Assembly: GCA_027627225.1 (NCBI GenBank)
Contig: JAPFQT010000411.1
Location: 69,001 to 133,000, forward strand
Length of the DNA: 64,000 nt
Reading direction: 5' to 3'
Source of the DNA: Congeria kusceri
Lineage: Eukaryota; Mollusca; Bivalvia; Myida; Dreissenidae
Shown: in pieces, positions 49,018 through 58,159 of the stretch
Position numbering within the stretch: position 1 is the stretch's first letter
Layout: each line of letters begins with the position of its first letter
Position numbers and translations under genes: made by a program
The notes under the pieces: generated by a model
The model's input: the letters and a program-made list of their open reading frames with translations, nothing else
Databases searched by the model: none
Told to the model about the DNA's origin: nothing

Positions 49018-49484
49018 TAATCTCAAACCAGTATCCAGTAGTCATAAACTGCTTAAACGTGCATACAGCAGATTTTTATTCCTTTATTAATACACGTTTA
49101 TTGGAATGAAAGTCGATCAGGTTCACGATTTAAGAGTAAAAGTTATGTACAGGCCGACAGTTAGGGTCGCTGAGGCTTGTTAGATGAGTTATTAAAATAA
49201 CACACAAATACTTTTCACAAACAGCGAAAACAATATGCAATACTTTATGTAAAGCCTCTTAATATTTTTTTTCATTTATTACGGATAATCGAACTTTGAA
49301 CAACCCCTTAACTTTTATATAGGCCCGCAGAATAAACTCGTCCTTGTTCTAGTCTTTTCCGGAAAATATAACGACGTTTTTCATTGGCCAATTTTAGTAA
49401 AATTTACGCGTCTAACCAATCGCAGCATTTGATAGAAGTACAAGTGCTCTGGCGCAAATTTCTTCAAAAAAGCGAGCGACTAGC
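49018..49484. promoter_or_regulatory. Putative bidirectional promoter between transposase and BEN genes
   Basis: The palindromic CCAAT element ATTGGCCAAT (49383-49392) and a second CCAAT (49416-49420) lie 65-100 bp upstream of the BEN gene ATG. A minus-strand donor (TTAG|GTGAGG) at 49017 could end a 5' exon of the transposase transcript. CCAAT boxes between divergent genes are common in bidirectional promoters; use here is inferred. Confidence 0.4.
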
Positions 49485-52400
49485 ATGGCGGAGACCGGCA
49501 TTGCGAATACGTCAGGAAAGTTTGCTGTTGTACGTTGGTTGAACGACGGAAACAAACTTTCAGTGCATAATGTGAAGTACTTTATTGATCCAATAAAGAA
49601 GGTGTACGTTCCTGGAGATGAAGGCGTTTCTTGCTTTCCTGGCGAACCTGGAAAATGGAACTTTCGAGTCTTAGCATTTGGAGGTAAATATGAATTTTAA
49701 CGTACCGAGTAAATAAAAGATCATGTTTGTACCGGTAATACTTAATAATGCAACTTCCTCAAAACAGCTTTTGCCGTGGCTCAGTGGTATACACTGAGTT
49801 CTACAGCTAACGCAACACTTTAACATTGATTTTCTCAGCATTGGCTTATAATCAATCTGAAATTCTGCATGTTATCTTTTGGTTTATTGCTTAACAAAAT
49901 ATTGACAAAACCATTCAACCGTGACGACCATCTAATTTTGGACTAGAGTAGAGCAACTGTATCTATTGTCAACCCCCTTATAATATCGACCCTTCACAAA
50001 TTATTTTTTATATTTGTGTATTTTTACACCCTAAAGAACAAGAGTGAATCATGCAAGTCGTGACATCAACATGTATCTATCTATCTATCTATACTGTCTA
50101 ACTCCCCATGCGGGTATTAATGACAGGTGTATCTTTGTATCTTTGCTTAATGTGTTTATTCGCAATATTTCGATGTAGGGAGAAATTTGAATAAAGCATT
50201 CATTGTCATGAATTATCGTCACAAATAAGTTGGGTGTTTATTTTTTGATGATCTCTTTTATCATTGTTTTCTTGTTTCGTAGGTTACGTAATAAAAGGTT
50301 GATAATTTGAAAGTGCATTACTATAGCGACCGGCATAGTTTTTACTTTTTCCTTTAAATCACTTCACCTTATATGATAACTCTATCATGCTTCTATCTTT
50401 CTCACTTTTTCACTACTTTTAACACTCTTATCTGGCACTGACTGCGCACCTGTCAATAATACCCGCAAGGGGAGTTAGACAGTATCGATAGATAGAAATG
50501 CAAGTACCATCAAATTTTAAAAGTTGGATTCAATATCATTTGATTAAGATGTGTTTTCGAAGTTAAAAAATTACATGTCTTCTATTATCGCGTAAACAGA
50601 GCCCATGACAGCCATCATGGGTATGAACGCCTGAGCGTCGGCCGTTTATAAGTTTGTACATTTTAAGAAATTGTCAAAATGTAAAATCAATAATGCGAAT
50701 AGCAAAATAACCTGCATGGCGATATTGAATTAAATGTATATATGTTCATAACTAAACCAAAAAAAATAGTTGAATAAAATTGCATTTTAATAACTTCATT
50801 TTATCGACACGAATAAATTTAAGGTGATTCTTCGGGGGTATTAATCACCTTTAGTGATAGCTATAGTTGTATTACTTTTAATTCACAGGTCGACAAGAAA
50901 TGAATGCCTGGTTACAGAGAAATTTCAACATTCTAACAGCTGATGTTAATGATGAAAACTTCATTAAAGACAGCCAATCTGAAGGTAATAAAACGGTGTC
51001 AGATCAATTAACTGCGTATTTTCCGATTATATTTATAACATATATGTGTTGTCTATCATTTTACAGTAGCCGAAGTCAAAATCTATTGCCAAATTAATAA
51101 AAGGCACAATGTAAAAATACCAATAGATAAACACCTTTTCAGCCATACCATAATTGTTAAAATGGGCATTTTACCTGAACTGCAACAATTTTTCTTGGCC
51201 ATGGTGAGTTAGAAATATGCATCATGCATTCCCCGTTGACTTAAATGAAATTGATACTTTTCAATTTTCAGTGACCTCTACAACTCCAGTAAAAGTACGT
51301 CCAAATGAAGGGGTGAAAAAAGACAAGCCGACAGATGGTAAGTAAATTTCCTCGATATTTATATACCCAAGGATGTCACTAAGAATTGTTTTAAAGGGGC
51401 TCATTTGATTTGTATGTACTTTGTATAGGTTATCGTTTATGAACATATGTATTTTTAATTTTATGGAAATTATTGCAAGTTATGCGAAGCAGAGCGCAAC
51501 AGTTACTTCTATAAAATTCAAAATAAACAACCATAACAAAACTTACAGTTTGTCCCTACTTTTTAATCTTAGGCCAACCTAAACAAATTGTGTGGAGTTA
51601 CCCGACCCAGTTTTTTTGCAGTGTGTCAGTCGGTCGGGATTATATTATATTTTTTTATTCCTTTTCTACACACAAATCCGACTCCAGGAAGGCCACAAAA
51701 AGTTGAGTTGACAGGATTTGTGTGAGTCTTTTGGGTAACTCCAAACAATTTTTTAATGTCAGCCTTAGCTGGAATATTTTTCAATTTTCAGGGACATTAA
51801 CACCAGTCAATAATGGTTTGAGTAACAATGTGCAAAAAAAACTGACAGGTGGAGAAGCAATGACTCCAATTGATAATGGTTCCAATGAGGGGGGCGAAAA
51901 GGTTGTTGGAAAAAAGGACAAGCAGGACAAACAGGCAACAGGTGGTAAGGAAGTAAATTGTCTATATATTCTTAAATATAATATACATAAGGACCCGCTT
52001 CCTTCAAAGATATTTACCATACGGAAACGAAATCTTACTAAAACATTGATTTTTCTTAGTTGAAAATGTTCATCCAGCACTGAAACTTGCATTTATCAGT
52101 CTTTGATATAATATTATTTCGCCATATCCCAACTACAATTATCGCATTTCTTGGCCTAGGTGAGTTTGATTATACTGTTCAATTATTGCATGGTAATTTC
52201 TATTGATCGAAATTGCAATAACTATTTTATTATTAAATCCTGCATGCGTGAAAACAATGTGTGGCAAAAAGAAAATTTCATTTAAAGTTGTAAGTGAAAT
52301 TACAGGAAAAATGAATAATGTTACATCATACCTGTCATTGATGATCAGATCATACAGATGACAATGTCCGCCTAGGAATACATATGTGGTTTCCAAGCAA

Positions 52401-55400
52401 ATTTACTCTCTCCATCCACTATGTTTCCATATTGGGAAAAAAACATTTCGCTTCACTGCTCATTGATTGCGCTTACACATAATATTTATTCGATAATTTA
52501 TCTTACAATGCAACAAACCTTTAAGCTAAATACAATCTATCTCTTGCTTTAAAATTTGCCAGTGGCATGCTAATTTATCTTTGTGAACTAAACGGTTTGT
52601 TTTGTCCACCCTTTTATTTTCCTGGATGCATGATGTCGTTATTCATTAAAGCAAATCAGCACGTCTGTTTTCAAACCAGGCGACTGCGCATGTGCAACTG
52701 GTCAATATGTGTTTTTAGCTCCGCATCTATGTCAATAAATAAATTTATTGACTAAAATGTGATCGCAATATGGATTTACCAGTGTATTGGCTAAGGACAC
52801 AAATGGCAGTGGCAATAGCAGGGCTGGGATCTCAGGCCCTCTGGGCTATCTTGGCCCGGGTTTACAATCAAAGAGTATTCTTTATGTTAACAATCAAAGT
52901 GTTTTCTTTATTACTGTTGTTGAAATACTCTTTAATTTTCAGTGACCACAACGATTCCAGCCAATAATGAACCCAATGAAAACAGAAAGCTGGCAGTTGG
53001 TGATTCAACGACTCCACTACCAGTCATTAGTGGCTCCAACGTAGGGCTTGACAAGAGCCATGGAAACATGGGCAATCACAAACAGCTGACAGATGGTAAA
53101 TAAATTTTCTACATTTTTAGCTCACCTGGGCACGCAGTGATCATGGTGCGTACTCATGATGAACTTTTAGGATCGTTGGATGTCTGTCATCCGCCCGTTC
53201 ATCATGAAACTTGGTTAGAATGTATGTCTCTATGAAATTTATGTCAAGTTCAAAACTGGGTCAATTGGGGTCAAAAACTAGGTTACCAGGTCAAATCATA
53301 GAAAAACCTTGTGAACGCTCTGAATGCCACATAATTGATTTGATCTTGATGAAACTTCATCTTTGTCAGAAAGTTTGTCTTGACAACATCTAGGTCACAT
53401 GGGGTCAAAAAAATATGTAAAACAACTTTGTTTTCTTATACTCAGGTGAACGATATAGGGTCATCAAAGAACTTGCCTTTTCAGAATACTTGCTCAATTT
53501 TGTGTGCATTTGACTTTTTAGCTCATCTGAGCTGTACTCATCTGTCATCTGTCCATCTACACTTTCATTTAAGACATCTCATTAACTACTGTACCAGTAA
53601 CAACCAAACATCACTGAAATGGTCCTTGGATGGTCCCCTTTTAAAATTGTTCAGGGAAATTCCATTCCATCTGTAACTCTGGTTGCCATGTCAACCGAAA
53701 GCAAAACTTTGCCAAATGTGTCAGAAATTGCTGCCACAATTTCAATTAATTTGGCACAAATGTTCCTTGGGTTGCCTTCTTATACCAAGTTGTTAAAATA
53801 ATTCTGATTCGTTAAAAAAGTGACCATGACCAATCGACATGCTGAGTTTCACTAATGTAGCCTCAAAAATATGAAAAAAGATGCAATTTTGTATTCAAAT
53901 TTTAATTCTGATCTTGACAGACAGATGACCTACTTACCTACTTTTTATGCCCCCTTTCGAAGAAAAAGGGTATATAGTTTTCGCACTGTCTGTCAGTCTG
54001 TCACACTTTTCGTGTCCGCTCTCTTATTCAAATAGTTTTCATCCGATCTTTACCAAACTTGGTCAGAAGTTGTATCTAGACAATATCTAGGTCAAGTTCG
54101 AATATGGGTCATGCCGGATCAAAAACTAGGTCACGGGGTCACTTAGTGCATTTCAAGGATTTAGTATTTAGGTTTCGAAAAATGCTCATAACTTCTATCA
54201 AAGCGTTTATAGGGGGCATATGTCATCCTATGGTGACAGATCTTGTTTGTTTTTTAGGTTACGGTAATGAATTGTTAAACGTGTGCAGTTTTGCATGCAA
54301 AACTTAATTTTCCAGCTGTGGCACCCTTTAAGGGCATTTCTTGTTTCCTTTAACAGCTGTCCTCCAACAAACAGCCCAAAAAAAAATTGCAGAATCCCTG
54401 CTGCTGAAAAGAACAACAGGCGTGCAAAATGATACACACAAAGAGTAAGTGAATACCTCTAACATGTTTGCAGTCAATAAGGCCACTCTCAGAAATTCTA
54501 TTTTTCATGTTTCTTCATAAATTTCCCAGTTAATAAACTATAGCCTCTATATTTAGAAGTAACATGAATAATATATTGGGCTTGAATCACTGTACTTAGA
54601 TTCCAACATGTAGGTGGTTTCAATCCCATCGGTTGTGTTGTAACGTGTGAGATTAACCAAAATTATCTTCCTAATTGCCTCAATATAACTAAAAGATGGT
54701 TGAAGGCGGCATAAAACGCCAATAAATCAAATCAGGATAATAGCTTTTGCATCACTATGGCCTAATTTTTAGCCCGTCTGTTTCGAAGAAAAAGTCGGGC
54801 TATTGCCATCAATGCATCTGTGTCAGCGTCGTTTGCATGCAAAAACTTTGATGTGGCTCATATCTTGAAAAGTATATAAGATTTGACATGAAACTTCATA
54901 GGTAGTCAGATCTCATCGACCAGCACACTAAGAGTCGGGCGTTGGAACAGCTAGCCGCTCTTGTTAGCTTGACTATTTGAAAAAAGAGCAATTTATTGTA
55001 CTACACCTGGCATCGCTGTTAGCGTCAGTGGTGGCGTTATATAGATGGCAGTGTGTAGTTAATACCTGAGAATTTATTTTTGTTTTGTCTGAGATTAATA
55101 TTACATTGAAGGACAAAGGTAAAAAATTCTCTGAAACTTAATTAGAGCTCCAACTCTGAAACTTAACACCACATCCTTGGTCAAACTACTGGTAGAGGAC
55201 TATGATCACATCCCGTTACAAAAACATGTCTTGTTTGTTTTTCAGTTGTGTTTCTAAGAAGGAGTTCAATGCCCTAAAAGAAGATTTGCGTACACTCAAA
55301 GACGAATTCCGTCGTCTTAAGAGAAAGATCAGATCAGACCAAGAGCAAGTCGACTCAGATCAACCACTCGAAAATAAGAAAAGTCTGTGTACTGCTTCAC

Positions 55401-55795
55401 CTAAATTACTGTTGACAACATCAGATGAGAAAGAGTTGGCAACATCATCGAAATCTGAAACACCAACAAGCCCATCGGAAATGTTATCATTCAATGATGA
55501 AGTAAAGTACAACAATCACACCATGTCTGACTTAGAAGATTCCATTTCACACGAAGATAATCTGTATTCAGCCGTCAAAATTCTGATGTTGAAGCTTTTC
55601 CCGGAAAGCTACATAATATCTCATTCAGTTACAGGAAAACCATCTAATTCAAAAGTAGATGCTAAACCTCAGTTTGACAGAAGGCTGTACAATATTCTAC
55701 TGTCAGTAATTAAAAAAAAGTTTGGGTCCACAAAAGATGTAACAGCCAAAGTGCACTCCGTACAAAAAGTGCTACAAAAACATTATACAAAGTAA
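49485..55795 (+). CDS. BEN-domain protein, 7 exons, 434 residues
   Basis: Exons are 49485-49683, 50889-50984, 51272-51337, 51792-51944, 52943-53095, 54357-54444 and 55246-55795. All are GT/AG, lengths sum to 1305 nt (435 codons including the stop), and phase is kept throughout. Residues about 12-80 form a compact N-terminal domain (KFAVVRWLNDGNKLSVHNVK, VYVPGDEGVSCF) like those preceding BEN domains in some invertebrate proteins. Exons 3-5 encode similar low-complexity linkers. Exon 7 begins with a charged helix (KEFNALKEDLRTLKDEFRRL) and a serine-rich linker. It ends with a BEN-type domain (about 350-430: LMLKLFPESYIISHSVTGKP, then DAKPQFDRRLYNILLSVIKKKF). BEN domains bind DNA, often short palindromes. 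Its position inside the ACCATGGT-bracketed element suggests an accessory factor of the transposon, or captured cargo. Confidence 0.8.
50081..50492. mobile_element. MITE in BEN gene intron 1
   Basis: Inverted ends of about 45 bp read ATACTGTCTAACTCCCC.TG, then CGGGTATTA.TGACAGGTG, on the left (50091-50128), with the complement on the right (50447-50484). They extend into CTATCTATC outward. ATGCAAGT occurs just outside both ends (50051 and 50498) and may be a target duplication, though 12 extra bases separate it from the left terminus. The interior is non-coding. Confidence 0.8.
51570..51767. mobile_element. Short foldback element in BEN gene intron 3
   Basis: The left end TTAGGCCAACCTAAAC..AAATTGTGTGGAGTTACCC pairs with the right-end complement CTAAGGCTGACATTAAAAAATTGTTTGGAGTTACCC. 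The middle holds CGACCCAG...GTCGGTCGGG. It lies just upstream of the exon 4 acceptor (51791). Confidence 0.65.
53105..54330 (+). repeat. Short interspersed repeats in BEN gene intron 5
   Basis: One stretch from 53118 (TTTTTAGCTCACCTGGGCAC) contains the 'CATGAAACTTGGTTAGAATG' and 'GGTCAAAAACTAGGT' phrases. A second from about 53946 (TATGCCCCCTTTCGAAGAAAAAGGGTATATAG) contains 'TTTTCATCCGATCTTTACCAAACTTGG' and 'CACGGGGTCA'. A related repeat starts at 54773 in intron 6 (AGCCCGTCTGTTTCGAAGAAAAAGTCGGGCT). All are non-coding. Confidence 0.65.
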
Positions 55796-55811
55796 AGGAT
55801 ATCTTTTTTGC

Positions 55812-56115
55812 TCTCCTGAATTGGACATGACTAAGGAAATCGTTTTTTTGCAATCCTGCTTTTGACATGATTACGGAAAATAATTTAGCAAAGTAAATAA
55901 TTTTTGCACTCCTGGTTTGGACATGATTAAGGAAAATATTTTTGCAGAAAGACATTGTTTTTCAACTCCTGTATTGAACATGATTAAGAAAAATATTTTC
56001 GCAGAAGGACAGCGTTTTTGCTCTCCTGTTATGACATAACTAAAGAAAACATTTTGCATGATTAAGGTAAACATTTTAGCAAAAGGAAATTGTTTTTGCA
56101 CTCCTGTATTTGACA
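55812..56115 (+). repeat. 57-bp tandem repeat in the BEN gene 3' UTR
   Basis: About five units of 'CTCCTG.(A/T)TTGACATGATTAAGGAAAATATTTT.GCA(A/G)AAGGA.A..GTTTTTGCA' start near 55816, 55855, 55911, 55968 and 56025, with a last partial near 56101. It directly follows the stop codon (55795). Confidence 0.8.
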
Positions 56116-56859
56116 TGCTTATCAGTGTGCGCGTTGCTAGTGATCTTCAATCATCAACTTGTGTCTTAAAAAATGAACATATTGCAAGTTTTGTGATTAA
56201 TTCAAATGCTCATACTTTATTATGTATCACATTTAAATATCTGTTGCATATTTTAATGATAACAAGCTCTTAAGCAGTTTAAGGAACTTTTTATGAATTA
56301 AATTGTTGTAACTATTGTTGTTACTCACTGTTCAAAATTTAATATTAATAATAATTTTTATGTTTTTGTTAGCAGCACCTATATCCTTCACAATTTTTAC
56401 CATGTTTACGAACTATTGTAGAAGTTGTATTGGTGAATAATCATACGAGAGGAAATCATTTGAAAACTTTTCTTCTGCATGCACACAGTTTTTCACATTG
56501 CATTTTCAGTTATTTGGTATTTCCAGTGTTGTGTTTGAGACTGCTGTATCTGTTCAGAGCTTGAATATCAGATTCGGGAATTTCAATTCCAGTAATCTGT
56601 AGCGATATGAATTTCTTTATTGTGTATTTAAGTGATAAATATAATTTTATAAATGTATATGTGAATTTTTGCAATAGCTGCAAAATATGCGATCAGTTTT
56701 GTGCATCAAATTTTATTTGATATAACTAGTACTAGTGTGGAAATTATTTGATGGTTTGAAAGCTACACCATTAAAATGTTGTTTGGAAAACACATTTTTG
56801 AATGTTTCACTAGCAGTTGAACTTATTTTTGTTAGGAAGTTGAAAACACTTTCTGACTT

Positions 56860-57085
56860 AATTATGCCCCCCTTCGAAGAAGAGGGGGTATATTGTTTTG
56901 CACATGTCCGTCAGTTGGTCCGTCCACCAAATGGTTTCCGGATGATAACTCAAGAACGCTTAGGCCTGGGATCAGGAAAGTTCATAGGTACATTGATCAT
57001 GACTGGCAGATGACCCCTATTGATTTTCAGGTCACTAGGTCAAAGGTCAAGGTCACAGTGACTCGAAACAGTAAAATGGTAGTCA
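56860..57085 (+). repeat. Interspersed repeat (ATGCCCCCCTTCGAAGAAGAGGGGGTAT)
   Basis: A palindromic start is followed by 'CATGTCCGTCAGTTGGTCCGTCCACCAAATGGTTTCCGGATGATAACTCAAGAACGCTTAGGCC' and 'AGGTCACTAGGTCAAAGGTCAAGGTCACAGTGAC'. Non-coding, and of the same class as the one near 53946. Confidence 0.7.
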
Positions 57086-57424
57086 CGCGATATGTAAGGC
57101 GTTATAATTATAAAAACAGTAGTATTAAAGACAAAACCGTTGTGTTATCAGTATTTTCTAATCGTTTATTTCAGTGCATGAGTTTATAATGGAAAATATA
57201 TACTAGGCAAACATGAACACATGATTGAGAAAATGAGATGCATTCATTGACATAGTTCATGGACCACCATTAATTTATCTTTATTGAAATTTCGAAATTG
57301 AACTAGTCAGAAAAGTTTGTTGCGTTTGTTTCAGCTCATCTGACAAGGCGAGCAATTATGATCAGCCTTTTTCCGTCAAAACCATGACCACTTAAGACTG
57401 TGGTGCCGTTTTACAAAAGGAAGG

Positions 57425-57778
57425 CCATATGACTATGGTCTACCATGGTAGACCATGGTCATATGACCATGGTAGACCATGGTCATATGACCATGCCCAA
57501 CCACGTTTTGTTAAATGGCACCACGGTCTTTGACCATGGTCATCATGACCATGGTATTTGTCCATGGTCAACCATGGTATTTGTCCATGGTCAACCATGG
57601 TATTTGACCATGGTCGACCATGGTATTGTGCCATGGTCAACCATGGTCATGATGACCATGGTCAAAGACTGTGGTGCCATTTAACAAAATGTGGTCTACC
57701 ATGGTAAACCATGGTCATACCATGGTCATTTGACCATGGTTGACCATGGTTTAGCCATGGTATACCATGGTCATATGG
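57425..57778. repeat. Right subterminal ACCATGGT cluster with internal inverted repeat
   Basis: By hand count there are about 22 copies of CCATGG in 354 bp, mostly (G/T/A)ACCATGGT(C/A). Within it, CCACGTTTTGTTAAATGGCACCAC (57501-57524) and its complement near 57668-57694 form the arms of a larger hairpin centred on the palindromes. It mirrors the left cluster at 43724-44010. Confidence 0.88.
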
Positions 57779-57795
57779 CCTTCATTTCGCCTGGG

Positions 57796-58159
57796 CAGCA
57801 CTATAGTACAACCATGTATACCTGGCCTCATATTTTGGCAAGGAAAACAATCTACCATCAGGCACCATTTTATTAGAAGGAGGCGCTTCATCTTCTTCGG
57901 AAGAAGAACTACTGGTTTCAACATGTTGAACATCTGTCAGCAATTTGCTTTCGGGTTTCAACGATGACGATGCAATACAGTCACTTGTTATTGAATGACT
58001 ATCATTAACAATGGGAGGACTTTCAATGGGAGGACTTGTACTTGTAGACGATGTTTGTTTGTTTAGTGACGCTTGCTTAAAAAAAAAATCAACAGTTTTC
58101 GTTTGGCCAGGTTTTTGCATAGGAATCTTTTTCAAGTAATATTTCGAATTGTGCGACAT
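57796..58159 (-). pseudogene. N-terminal exon fragment resembling TTF/ZMYM-type zinc-finger proteins
   Basis: From ATG at 58159 the frame reads MSHNSKYYLKKIPM, a TVDFFFKQASL motif, a serine/acid-rich linker (SSSSSEEDEAPPSN) and PKYEARYTWLYYS. It then runs directly into the terminal repeat of the 14-kb element. An N-terminal 'FF' motif, an acidic linker and then 'YTWL..' normally lead into the first TTF-type zinc finger of hAT-related/ZMYM-like proteins; here the finger is missing. Read as an exon cut by insertion of the transposon. Family similarity is from memory of the pattern and is moderate at best. Confidence 0.4.

Larger units (their letters stand above)
43710..57795. mobile_element. 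Candidate 14.1-kb En/Spm (CACTA-superfamily) transposon with two genes
   Basis: The bracketing 11-bp inverted repeats are CCCAGGCGAAA (43710-43720) and TTTCGCCTGGG (57785-57795). Directly inside each lies a dense cluster of ACCATGGT palindromes, as expected of subterminal transposase-binding repeats in En/Spm elements. Inside the left cluster is a tnp2-type transposase gene on the minus strand; inside the right lies a BEN-domain gene on the plus strand. The two diverge from a shared region near 49.0-49.5 kb. I see no clear target-site duplication and the termini do not begin CACTA, so boundaries rest on the paired repeats. The alternative is two independent element ends around a host BEN gene. 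Confidence 0.65.

Noticed and set aside
43700..57810. Target-site duplication and CACTA-type termini for the 14-kb element
   Set aside because: I tried several terminus placements. No 2-8 bp duplication matches on both sides, and the CACTATAG at 57800 points outward without a partner, so neither is claimed.
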